Assembly (NCBI RefSeq): GCF_947492815.1
Contig: NZ_CANLOB010000035.1
Location: 1 to 47,325, forward strand
DNA from: an uncultured Dokdonia sp.
GTDB lineage: Bacteria > Bacteroidota > Bacteroidia > Flavobacteriales > Flavobacteriaceae
Direction: 5' to 3'
Length of the DNA: 47,325 nucleotides
Made by a program: the position numbers and the translations under genes. The notes under the pieces were generated by a model. It did no database searches. It saw only the letters and a list, made by a program, of their open reading frames with translations, and was not told the origin of the DNA. Shown piece after piece: positions 1-7,617 of this stretch. The first letter of the stretch is position 1. Every line of letters begins with the position of its first letter.

Positions 1-33
1 CGTTCATCCTGAGCCAGGATCAAACTCTTCATC
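1..33 (-). rRNA. rrs: 16S ribosomal RNA, 5' end only (partial)
   Basis: The reverse complement contains AGAGTTTGATCCTGGCTCAG, the universally conserved 5' segment of bacterial 16S rRNA (the 27F site), followed by GATGAACG. Transcription runs leftwards, so the rest of the gene and probably the whole rRNA operon lie outside the window. The exact mature 5' end (placed near 33) is estimated from the usual few bases before AGAGTTTGATC. Confidence 0.97.
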
Positions 34-138
34 GTGTGTCTTTAATATATTTCAACTCACAATAAATAAGAAATTAATCGTCTCAAAATTCTTCTAGTCT
101 TCAATTCTTTTATAGTTCCTATAAACTCATAGAAACTT

Positions 139-158
139 GTATAATTTAAAAATTATAC
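139..158 (-). other. Hairpin in the rRNA leader
   Basis: GTATAATT and AATTATAC form an 8-bp inverted repeat with a 4-nt loop about 110 nt before the 16S gene. Its place between promoters and 16S fits a leader processing or structural element; that role is inferred. The AT-only stem is weak. Confidence 0.35.
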
Positions 159-170
159 GCGCTGTCAATT

Positions 171-187
171 CAATATGTCAATGAACT
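171..187 (-). promoter_or_regulatory. boxA-like antitermination sequence in rRNA leader
   Basis: On the minus strand the leader reads GTTCATTGACATATTG, which resembles the boxA-type sequences found between rRNA promoters and 16S genes. It lies about 140 nt upstream of 16S. The match is by eye only. Confidence 0.35.
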
Positions 188-255
188 TAGAATCCTAAAT
201 CTTAAAACCTAAAATTCTAATCAAATAATTACTCTTAATAAGTAATCAATTTTCT

Positions 256-331
256 TGGTTAGTGTAGAGGAATCGAACCTCCTATTTTAATGCTTTAACA
301 CACCTGTTAAAACCAATTACCAAATCACTAC
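256..331 (-). pseudogene. Degenerate tRNA-like element in rRNA leader
   Basis: Read on the minus strand this ~75-nt stretch looks like a decayed tRNA. It has a T arm of GAGG-TTCGATT-CCTC with the canonical TTCRANY loop, a D-loop-like AATTGG, and a 3' end ACACTA-A-CCA. The 5' end (TAGTG) pairs with CACTA, leaving 5 of 7 acceptor pairs. The anticodon arm does not fold convincingly (an 8-nt TGTTAAAG loop on a 4-bp wobble-rich stem), and the D stem is poor, so no amino acid can be assigned. It lies downstream of all three rrn promoters and so would be part of every pre-rRNA. It may be a relic tRNA or a tRNA-like processing element. Confidence 0.45.
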
Positions 332-367
332 AATATACTTATGAACTCTTGCGAAATAACCTCCCTC

Positions 368-413
368 GCAAAGCGGGTGCAAATATACAACTATTATTTT
401 CTTTCCAGCAAAG
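368..413 (-). promoter_or_regulatory. rRNA operon promoter (proximal of three)
   Basis: On the minus strand TATATTTG (381-388) matches the Bacteroidota -7 box TAnnTTTG exactly. TTTG (410-413) sits 21 nt upstream as the -33 box. Transcription would start near 374. The sequence around the start is GC-rich (GCACCCGC), a discriminator type often seen in growth-rate-controlled rRNA promoters. Confidence 0.75.
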
Positions 414-550
414 AAAAAAAGAAAAAAATTAATCTTTTTTTAATCCTTAAAAAACAACACTAAAACTATATAAATGAACAAACGCTTTCTACTTATCTCT
501 CCTACATAAATCCCTCTCTCAAAGCGGGTGCAAATGTACAATTATTATTC
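371..550. repeat. Direct repeat carrying duplicated rrn promoters
   Basis: A segment of about 33 bp beginning AAAGCGGGTGCAAAT occurs at 371 and again at 521, exactly 150 bp apart, with only a few substitutions. Each copy contains a complete -7 box and a -33 box at the same 21-nt spacing. A more diverged relative (AAAGCGGACCGCAAAG) starts at 633. Tandem duplication of a promoter unit is the simplest reading. Confidence 0.8.
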
Positions 551-563
551 CTTCTAAAACAAA
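518..563 (-). promoter_or_regulatory. rRNA operon promoter (middle of three)
   Basis: On the minus strand TACATTTG (531-538) is an exact TAnnTTTG -7 box. TTTG (560-563) lies 21 nt upstream. Spacing and the GCACCCGC initiation region are the same as in the proximal promoter, of which this is a near copy. Start predicted near 524. Confidence 0.75.
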
Positions 564-628
564 TTAAAAAAATATTTTTTTTCAACCTATTCCTACAAAC
601 AAACAACAACTTTATAAAGAACTCTTTT

Positions 629-676
629 CGCGAAAGCGGACCGCAAAGATAACACCTCTTTTTTAACTGAAAAGAA
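629..676 (-). promoter_or_regulatory. rRNA operon promoter (distal of three)
   Basis: On the minus strand TATCTTTG (644-651) fits TAnnTTTG. The -33 region (around 670-676) has only a weak TTTTC. The predicted start (~637) falls in CCGCTTTCGCGAAAAG, a partial copy of the genome palindrome described elsewhere. No gene other than the rRNA operon lies downstream on this strand. Confidence 0.6.
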
Positions 677-794
677 AAATAACAGCCTTTTTTGAAAAAA
701 TATGTAAATGACTGAAAAACAAATAACTCTAACCAATAGAAAACTCACCAGCACTCCTTCTTATATGTACACTAAATTTGTAAAGAAAGACGCT

Positions 795-974
795 TTATTG
801 TTCGATACTTTCGGCTTGAAAAGATTGTAACTCTCCTTGATCAAAAGCAACTGATATCTGAATAGGGTTACAGCAAATCTCACAGTCTTCTATATATGAT
901 GTATTTACAGAAGGATCTATTAACATAGACACTTCTTCCCAACAGTGCGGACATTGAAAAAAATGTTCAAACAT
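795..974 (-). CDS. CPXCG-motif cysteine-rich small protein
   Basis: This 59-residue protein starts MFEHFFQCPHCWEEVSM and matches the Cys_rich_CPXG family (PF14255) by eye. An N-terminal C-P-x-C pair (Cys8, Cys11) and a later cluster (Cys31, Cys34, Cys35, in DCEICCNP) look like a zinc-ribbon metal site. Family function is unknown. It follows the TolC gene by 32 nt on the same strand, so it may be the last gene of the efflux operon. A short hairpin (AAGTATA/TATACTT, 988-1008) lies in the gap and could lower its expression. It is too short for many gene callers, but its composition and motifs make it convincing. Confidence 0.85.
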   Translation of the reverse strand: MFEHFFQCPHCWEEVSMLIDPSVNTSYIEDCEICCNPIQISVAFDQGELQSFQAESIEQ

Positions 975-1006
975 ACTCGTATTCTTAAAGTATAATATCT
1001 CTATAC

Positions 1007-2365
1007 TTAAAAAGCAACATTAAGAAGTTGTCCTGTAAGTTGTAATAATTGTAGCTCTGCTAATTTTGCAGTATACTTTGCTGTATTCTTAGTGACTTGT
1101 GCATTTAACAGGTTTAATTGCGCTTGTCTAAACTCAACACTTGTGATTTGCCCAAGCTTTAAACGTTCTTGTGAACGTTTAAAATTATCTTCATTAGTTT
1201 TTACATTTTGAGTTTGAAGATCATAAATTGTCAGTGCATTTCTATAATCTCCTTTGGCATTGGCAATATCTCGTTGCACCTGCTGTTTTAGTTGTTCTTT
1301 TACCAATTCTTGACTTTCTCTAAATATCTTAGCGTTTTTAAGCGCAATTATTGATCTACCACCATCAAAAATATTCCAACGCAAGCTTGCTCCTGCCGCA
1401 AGTGAATTAGAAGTAGACGTTGTACTAGGAAAAAAGGCTGAAGCTGGATTATTGGATTGGTTCCATCCGTAACTTCCTGTCAAACCTACTGTGGGCAAGA
1501 ATAATGCTCTGGCACTTTTAATCTGATAATCACTAATCACTATATCTTGTTCAGATTGAAGTAGGGTTACATTATTTTGTATTGATTGTTCTATATGACT
1601 ATCAATAACTAATGCATTTACAAAAGTAATAGTAGTATCTGCCTGAAAAGTCTTTTCTAAATCTCTATTAAGCACTACATTCAAATCGCGTTGTGCATTT
1701 CTGAAATTTTGACATGCATTCAACACATTAATACTATCTGTCGTAATATCTACTTTTGCATTCAGGACTTGAAGTTTATTTACCTGTCCATAATCAAACT
1801 GATATTGTGCCCGAACAGCTCTATCTTTACTTACACGAAGCGCTTCTTCTAGTATAAGAACATTTTCTTTCAGCCTCGCCACTTCATAATATACAGAGAA
1901 TAATTGCAACATGGTATTCTCTATCGTTTCTCTCGCTTGTAATTGTGTAAGATTGTATTGCTCTTTAAGTTGTTTGTAATTATAATAGCGTCCTAATCCA
2001 TCAAACAGCGTATAATCTAGATTGATAGATGCATTATATCGAGTGGTCTCAGCTCCTACAATTTCGATATCTGGTCTTGGATTACCATCTTGATCTGTTG
2101 CTCCACCAAAATCTGTATTACTCGTTGTCCTATCAAAATTTGCTCCTGCATTTCCCGTAAGACTAGGCAAAAACCCAGCATTCAAGATGCTTGTATTATT
2201 TTCAGAGATAGCTACTTGATTATTTGCTAACTGAATTCCAAAGTTATTTTCAAGCATTATCGCTACTGCTTCTTCTTTAGAAAGTATTTCAGACGGGATT
2301 TCTTGTGCATACGCTTTCGCGAAAGCGGATAAAAAAATAAGCGCGCTATAAAACCATTTTATCAT
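1007..2365 (-). CDS. TolC family outer membrane efflux channel
   Basis: About 452 residues. It is the outer membrane component that would complete a tripartite RND pump. The N terminus is a signal peptide (MIKWFYSALIFLSAFAKAYA then QE). The rest shows two repeated long-helix/strand halves typical of TolC/OEP proteins, with heptad-rich segments around residues 120-210 and 330-430 and the NLDYTLFDG / LRWNIFDGG strand motifs once per half. I chose the ATG at 2365, 7 nt after the upstream stop codon; in-frame ATGs at 2392 and 2410 would overlap the upstream gene and lengthen the signal peptide. The signal peptide codons AFAKA are formed by a copy of the CGCTTTCGCGAAAGCG palindrome. It is the fourth gene of the efflux operon. 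Confidence 0.93.
   Translation of the reverse strand: MIKWFYSALIFLSAFAKAYAQEIPSEILSKEEAVAIMLENNFGIQLANNQVAISENNTSILNAGFLPSLTGNAGANFDRTTSNTDFGGATDQDGNPRPDIEIVGAETTRYNASINLDYTLFDGLGRYYNYKQLKEQYNLTQLQARETIENTMLQLFSVYYEVARLKENVLILEEALRVSKDRAVRAQYQFDYGQVNKLQVLNAKVDITTDSINVLNACQNFRNAQRDLNVVLNRDLEKTFQADTTITFVNALVIDSHIEQSIQNNVTLLQSEQDIVISDYQIKSARALFLPTVGLTGSYGWNQSNNPASAFFPSTTSTSNSLAAGASLRWNIFDGGRSIIALKNAKIFRESQELVKEQLKQQVQRDIANAKGDYRNALTIYDLQTQNVKTNEDNFKRSQERLKLGQITSVEFRQAQLNLLNAQVTKNTAKYTAKLAELQLLQLTGQLLNVAF
2312..2327. repeat. CGCTTTCGCGAAAGCG palindrome (copy in tolC-like gene)
   Basis: Perfect 16-bp palindrome inside the signal-peptide codons of the TolC-like gene, where it reads GCT TTC GCG AAA GC(G), giving Ala-Phe-Ala-Lys-Ala. 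One of six full copies in the window. Confidence 0.95.
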
Positions 2366-2372
2366 ATAAAAA

Positions 2373-3083
2373 CTATGCTTCTTCTTGTTCATCTTCCTGT
2401 ACCTCTTCATTATTTTTAATTCTTAAAGCCAATTCTTCTATCGTCATACGCTGAATTAAATTATCAGAGCTTCCCGTGATTACAGGTACATTGCCTAGCG
2501 ATAGTACAATTTCACCTCCGTTTATTTCAATAGCGACCTCTTCAGGTTTAAACTCCTTAGTTTCTAAGGTGAGATCAAAACGTTTTTTTAATCTTACAAA
2601 TCCTTTTTCTGACAATAGCTCAAATCCCATATGATCTATGAGTCTTTTAAAACCTGATAGCATATTAAATCCAATGTACCCAATCACCACAACAGCTCCA
2701 TCTGACAAAAAAGCCATCAAATCAAAAGGAGCATCACCTACAAAACCGAATATAATTTTAATGAACCTAACAAGTCCGAAATAACTTAGTACAACACCTA
2801 AAACAATTGCTACAATATCAAGAATAGAGGCTTTTGTCATTCTTATGATCCTTACAGTATCTTCTAATCCTGTAGACTTATATCCTAGATCTTTAAGGTA
2901 TTCTAAATTTTTAATAGCTTCTGATTTTTCAGCTATTGTATTATTTAAGTCTTTTACATCTAATGCAAGCTTTCTATAAAGAATTTCATCTTTAAGTTGA
3001 ATTTGCGCTTCATACGTCAATGCTTGTCTTTCTTCAAAGACGCTTAACAATTCTCGATTAGTATGTTCTTTATATAAATTCAT
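2373..3083 (-). CDS. Unrecognised membrane protein in RND efflux operon
   Basis: I do not recognise this 236-residue protein. The N-terminal ~75 residues are charged and probably helical or coiled coil (EERQALTYEAQIQLKDEIL). Two hydrophobic segments follow near residues 86-113 and 121-145. A soluble C-terminal domain of about 80 residues ends in a very acidic tail (NNEEVQEDEQEEA). The start lies 1 nt after the pump gene's stop (AACTAGTATG), so it is translationally linked to the pump and lies between it and the TolC gene. A role as an accessory subunit of this pump is inferred from position only. Confidence 0.8.
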   Translation of the reverse strand: MNLYKEHTNRELLSVFEERQALTYEAQIQLKDEILYRKLALDVKDLNNTIAEKSEAIKNLEYLKDLGYKSTGLEDTVRIIRMTKASILDIVAIVLGVVLSYFGLVRFIKIIFGFVGDAPFDLMAFLSDGAVVVIGYIGFNMLSGFKRLIDHMGFELLSEKGFVRLKKRFDLTLETKEFKPEEVAIEINGGEIVLSLGNVPVITGSSDNLIQRMTIEELALRIKNNEEVQEDEQEEA

Positions 3084-3084
3084 A

Positions 3085-6000
3085 CTAGTTATTTACTATT
3101 GTTACAAGCTCATCAGGATCTTCTTTGTGATGTTCTTCTTCTTTTAATTCTTTAACAGAACGTTCTTCTTGTTCTTTCTCTACTTTTCTACCAATACTTA
3201 ATACCCCTATATTAATTTTAACCCAATTACTAAATGACAAGAATATAGGCAACATTATTAGGGTAAGAAGTGTTGCAAAACCAATACCATATGCAATAGA
3301 AATTGCCATAGGTTTCAGAAACTGTGCCTGCCTACTTGCTTCAAAAATAAGAGGCGCTAGTCCTGCTATTGTTGTAATAGATGTTAGGAATATAGCTCTA
3401 AATCTAGAACGACCTGCTTCAAAGATTGCATTATCAAATGTCATTCCTGACCTTAAATTGGTATTAAACTTTCCTATAAGTACTAAACCATCATTCACCA
3501 TAATTCCAATAAGCGCTATAATGCCTAACATAGATAGAATATTAATTGGAAATCCATGAATCCAATGTCCCCAAGCTACCGCAGGTAAACTAAACGGGAT
3601 CAACAACAACAGCATTAATGGTTGACTATAGCTTCTAAAAGTAAATGCTATCGTTATATATATGAGTAATAATACAGCTAAGCCAACAGGTCTTGCAGAT
3701 CTTATTAATTTTCCAGCCTCTCTATTTTGACCTTCATACGATGGAGTTACTGTTGGGTATTTAGATAAGATTTCTGGCATCACTATATTCTGAATATCTG
3801 CCATTACATCTGTAGAACTTGTATTTTTAGGGTCTTTAATATCTGCAGACACTTGAATTTCTCTACGTCCATCCAAGTGATTTACGGCTACATCTCCTCG
3901 TTCTATAGTATAGGTTGCTACTTCAGATAAGGGAATACGTTCTCCTGAAGGTGCCACAATACGCATATCATCTAAATCATTGATAGAGGATCTATTGTCT
4001 CTATCATAACGTACCCAAACTCTTATCTCGTCTTGACCTCTTTGAAAACGTTGTGGTTGCACCCCAAAAAAGGCAGATCGAACTTGAGACATCACATCTC
4101 TGAGGTTTAGTCCTAATGAGTACGCATAATCATTAAGTTCTAAACGTACTTCTTTTATACCAGCAGGATCATTATCTGTTACATCTTTTAGCAACTGATT
4201 GCTTTCTAGATTTTGTTTTAGTTCTGCTTTAACTGCTTTTAATTCTGAAATATTATTCCCTAATAAAGAAACAGACACAGGGCGACCCCCAAAATTTCCT
4301 CCCGTACCATACACCAAGCTCTCTACTCCTATCACCGGGCCTACTTTTTCGCGTAAGCGATTTGTGACCAGGTCTGAAGTAATCTCATCGGGTCTTTCTT
4401 CTCCGGGAAGTAAATTGATTGTTAATGATGCAGCTGAAGCTCCTGGTCCTAGATTTTTAATAAAGTTTTCTACAAGGATTCTATCATCATCCCCAGTAAA
4501 ATATTCTTTAGACAATTCATCATTAACTTCCATCGCTTTACTTTCGATTAAAGAAATAATACTATCTGTAACCTTCTCATTGGTACCATTAGGCATTGCT
4601 AATGTAATTCTAATCTGATCACTGGCTATTTGCGGAAAAAATGCCCCTCGTATAATACCAGCATCAAAACTTCCTTTTGTCAACAAAATAAATACACAGA
4701 AAAGAGCGAACATAAAGAATTTATATCTTAAGGAAAATCGAAGTATAGGACTGTATAATGTATCTCGGAGCCAACGCATAATTGCATCTCCAACTTTATT
4801 GATATAACGTAATTTTGAGAATAATCTTCCTAATCCTGATTTAGGCTTTTCTTGTTTACGTAATGCTTTAGAGTGCGCAAGGTGTGCAGGAAGAATAATC
4901 AAAGCTTCTACTAACGAGACTACCAGCGTTAAAATAACAACCACAGAAACTTCTCCAAAGAAATCACCTATTCGTCCATCTAGAAACAAGAATATTCCAA
5001 AGGCAAGTATGGTTGTAATAATTGCAGATACGATAGGTGGAATTACTTCCATGGTTCCATCTACTGCTGCTTGAATAGGAGTTTTTCCGCGCTCATAATG
5101 CTGATAGATATTTTCTGCAATTACAATACCATCGTCTACCAAAATCCCGATAACAATAATCATCCCAAATAATGATAATACATTAATGGTTACATTAAAA
5201 TAGCTTGCAAACATAAACATTCCTAAAAATGCTACTGGCAATCCAAAGGCTACCCAGAAAGCAAGTCTCGTATTCAAGAAAAGGGAAAGAAAAATAAGCA
5301 CCAGAATCATTCCTACTATTGCATTTTCTGTAAGTAATGCTGTACGCTGCACTAGCGTAATAGAAAGGTCTGTTACTACATTTAGCTGTACGTTATTATA
5401 TTTTTGATTGAATTCTTCTACATATTCTTTTGTCTTTTCTGCAGAAGAGATAAGATCTTCTGTATTTGTACTAGTGATGGTAACATTTACCGCTAGCTCT
5501 CCATCATAGAAATTTGCATTTGGCGTTTCTGCAAAACGATCTCTTACAGTTGCCACATCTTTGAGACGTATAGTTCTTCCTGTAGCTTCTGAACGCACCA
5601 CAAGGTTTGACAATTCGTTACCATAATACGAACGACTATTTGCTCTAATCAAATATTCTTCTTCCTCAGTCTTAATTGTTCCTCCAGTAGTAATAATATT
5701 TGCTCTAGCGACTGCTTGTGATATTTCATTAAATGATAAATCATAGGCTAATAGGCTATTCTCATCTACTGCTATCTCAATTTCTTCTGCGGGGTATCCA
5801 GTAACATTAATTTGAGAAATTCCATCAATACCTCTTAAATCATTTTCGACTTGCCGTCCTATCTGTTTTAATGTAGCTAAAGGAATATCTGTACCGCTTA
5901 TCGCAAATGATATTGTTTGTCTGATGGCTTCTTGTTTTGCTACAACTAGCGGCTCCATACCTACAGGAAATGAAGGGACACGGTCTACTGCATTTTTAAC

Positions 6001-6324
6001 TTCCAGCAACATAAAGTCAATGTCCTTTCCTTTCTCTATTTCTACATTAATATTACCGCTATTTTCCCTTGATGTAGAAGTTACACGCTCTACACCGTCC
6101 AATCCTTTTAGGTTATCTTCAATTTTAAGAACAATTCCCTCTTCTACCTCTAGAGGAGAAGCACCGGGGTATGTAACATTGATATTGATATTTTTTGAGC
6201 CCACTAAAGGAAAAAAAGAAGATTTCAGTGCTAATGCACCTACTACACCAAACACAAAAAAAGCAAGTACAACTATATTTACAGCTACGTGGTACTTAAT
6301 AAAATACGTAATAAGTTTGCGCAT
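3085..6324 (-). CDS. RND (AcrB/HAE-type) efflux pump, inner membrane
   Basis: 1079 residues, slightly longer than the usual ~1040 owing to a charged C-terminal tail (KEEEHHKEDPDELV). It is the proton-driven transporter of a tripartite efflux system. The layout is classical: an N-terminal transmembrane helix, a periplasmic porter domain opening with VTYPGASPLEVEE, helices 2-6 with GMIIVIGILVDDGIVIAEN (paired Asp in TM4 for proton relay), a second porter domain, and a final helix bundle with LGIIALIGIMVNDGLVLIG. It is more like the MexB/MdtC-type HAE families than the CusA heavy-metal type, since no Met-rich signature is obvious. Start is 2 nt after the adaptor gene's stop. Substrates cannot be told from sequence. 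Confidence 0.95.
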   Translation of the reverse strand: MRKLITYFIKYHVAVNIVVLAFFVFGVVGALALKSSFFPLVGSKNININVTYPGASPLEVEEGIVLKIEDNLKGLDGVERVTSTSRENSGNINVEIEKGKDIDFMLLEVKNAVDRVPSFPVGMEPLVVAKQEAIRQTISFAISGTDIPLATLKQIGRQVENDLRGIDGISQINVTGYPAEEIEIAVDENSLLAYDLSFNEISQAVARANIITTGGTIKTEEEEYLIRANSRSYYGNELSNLVVRSEATGRTIRLKDVATVRDRFAETPNANFYDGELAVNVTITSTNTEDLISSAEKTKEYVEEFNQKYNNVQLNVVTDLSITLVQRTALLTENAIVGMILVLIFLSLFLNTRLAFWVAFGLPVAFLGMFMFASYFNVTINVLSLFGMIIVIGILVDDGIVIAENIYQHYERGKTPIQAAVDGTMEVIPPIVSAIITTILAFGIFLFLDGRIGDFFGEVSVVVILTLVVSLVEALIILPAHLAHSKALRKQEKPKSGLGRLFSKLRYINKVGDAIMRWLRDTLYSPILRFSLRYKFFMFALFCVFILLTKGSFDAGIIRGAFFPQIASDQIRITLAMPNGTNEKVTDSIISLIESKAMEVNDELSKEYFTGDDDRILVENFIKNLGPGASAASLTINLLPGEERPDEITSDLVTNRLREKVGPVIGVESLVYGTGGNFGGRPVSVSLLGNNISELKAVKAELKQNLESNQLLKDVTDNDPAGIKEVRLELNDYAYSLGLNLRDVMSQVRSAFFGVQPQRFQRGQDEIRVWVRYDRDNRSSINDLDDMRIVAPSGERIPLSEVATYTIERGDVAVNHLDGRREIQVSADIKDPKNTSSTDVMADIQNIVMPEILSKYPTVTPSYEGQNREAGKLIRSARPVGLAVLLLIYITIAFTFRSYSQPLMLLLLIPFSLPAVAWGHWIHGFPINILSMLGIIALIGIMVNDGLVLIGKFNTNLRSGMTFDNAIFEAGRSRFRAIFLTSITTIAGLAPLIFEASRQAQFLKPMAISIAYGIGFATLLTLIMLPIFLSFSNWVKINIGVLSIGRKVEKEQEERSVKELKEEEHHKEDPDELVTIVNN

Positions 6325-6326
6325 AA

Positions 6327-7496
6327 TTACTGAGGTGTTTCGGTAGTGCTTTCAGATTCTGTTTCTTTTACTGAATCTCTTTTATTATCGCCTTGGTACA
6401 CCTTGACTAACATGCCAGCGTATGCTCCTGGGACAGGTTTACTCACAATCGTAGTTCCATTAGGAATACCCTTAACAACCATTGATTTTTCAGAAAAATA
6501 CACAGGATTTACATCTATAAGATCCAGTATAGAATCCCTTACTACAAATAACTTATCATTAGGCTGCAAGAGCGTTCTATTTAGATTTACGGCATCTGTT
6601 TCTTCTTTTGCATTTAAGCTTGCCTCAAGATACATTCCTTCTCGTAGGTTTTTATCCCTTACTTCTATGTATGCATTAATTGTCTGAGAGGCCACATCTA
6701 TATTACCATTAACTCTAGACACCGTTCCTTCATATTCTTTTTCTCCATCTAACGTAGTTAATGTTACTTTTTTTCCTATTTCCAGTAGGTCTGCGTATCG
6801 TTTACTAATGGCTACTTCAAGCTCATAAACATCGGCTTCAATGAATGTTCCTAACTTCTGCCCTTGTCTTACAAGTGTTCCTTCTGTAACGAGTGCTTCT
6901 GTTAAAATTCCAGAAAATGGTGCTGTAATTTTATATTTACCTAAACGTTGTTCTAGATTTTTTATATTGTAATATGTAGTCGTAATATTCCTACCAGTTA
7001 TAAAATAGCTTTCTTTTTCTGAAGTTGCTTCAGGTAGTAGCGGTACTGATTTATTGATATCAAAATTATCGAGATAGGTTTGCCATTTTTTATAAGCATC
7101 AGGGTAATCCAAACGTAAATCTGGCATAATTGCCGTAACTTGATTATAAAAGTTACTTTTTTGCGATTGTACCGTAGCGTAATATTCTGAACTATTCAGT
7201 CTTAAAAGTGTTTGACCTTTTGAATACAACTGGCCTGGTTTAAATAACTTCCCTCCTTTTTGAAAAACTCCTTGCACTTCTGAAAAAAGTTCTAATCTCC
7301 TTTGAGCAACAAGGTTTCCATTAGCAGCTACCCGTATAGGAACAACATCGTTTTGAATTGTATCTACAAAAACTGTTTTTATTACTTTTTTGGGCTTTGG
7401 CCGTTCTTTTTGGTTACTTTCTACAATTTTTTGCGCTCCAAAATAGGCAGCAGTAATAAGGATTACTCCTAGCATTGTCATGATAACTTTTCGCAT
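6327..7496 (-). CDS. RND efflux periplasmic adaptor (membrane fusion protein)
   Basis: 389 residues. It bridges the RND pump and the outer membrane channel. An N-terminal membrane anchor (residues 4-22) has no lipobox. A split biotinyl-lipoyl domain follows (NLVAQRRLELFSEVQG ... YKITAPFSGIL), with an alpha-hairpin between its halves, then beta-barrel segments and a short C-terminal domain ending in an acidic/Thr-rich tail. It is the first gene of the efflux operon. A candidate -7 box, TAGCTTTG (7547-7554, minus), lies about 50 nt upstream. No regulator gene is adjacent, which is unusual compared with many RND operons. Confidence 0.93.
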   Translation of the reverse strand: MRKVIMTMLGVILITAAYFGAQKIVESNQKERPKPKKVIKTVFVDTIQNDVVPIRVAANGNLVAQRRLELFSEVQGVFQKGGKLFKPGQLYSKGQTLLRLNSSEYYATVQSQKSNFYNQVTAIMPDLRLDYPDAYKKWQTYLDNFDINKSVPLLPEATSEKESYFITGRNITTTYYNIKNLEQRLGKYKITAPFSGILTEALVTEGTLVRQGQKLGTFIEADVYELEVAISKRYADLLEIGKKVTLTTLDGEKEYEGTVSRVNGNIDVASQTINAYIEVRDKNLREGMYLEASLNAKEETDAVNLNRTLLQPNDKLFVVRDSILDLIDVNPVYFSEKSMVVKGIPNGTTIVSKPVPGAYAGMLVKVYQGDNKRDSVKETESESTTETPQ

Positions 7497-7546
7497 ATAA
7501 AATTTGAGTTAAGTTTATTAGAGAACAGACCGTTTATCTAATTATG

Positions 7547-7554
7547 CAAAGCTA
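7547..7554 (-). promoter_or_regulatory. -7 box of efflux operon promoter
   Basis: TAGCTTTG on the minus strand fits TAnnTTTG and precedes the adaptor ATG by about 50 nt, giving a predicted start near 7540. No good TTTG -33 box is visible. Confidence 0.45.
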
Positions 7555-7617
7555 AAAACAGCAATATGGAGAAACGTTAAAAAACTGCTAAATTTAAATA
7601 CACGATAAAAAGCTACA

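Noticed and set aside
773..780. TAAATTTG on the plus strand near the 3' end of the CPXCG gene, a possible promoter
   Set aside because: No plus-strand gene follows, and exact TAnnTTTG matches occur by chance in AT-rich DNA.
4348..4362. TTTTCGCGTAAGCG, a near match to half of the palindrome
   Set aside because: Only one arm is similar and the centre is broken; it lies in conserved pump codons and was not counted as a copy.
4199..4618. Open frame on the plus strand inside the RND pump gene
   Set aside because: It is antisense to a well-conserved pump domain, has no promoter or family match, and shows the Ser/Pro-rich composition typical of shadow frames.
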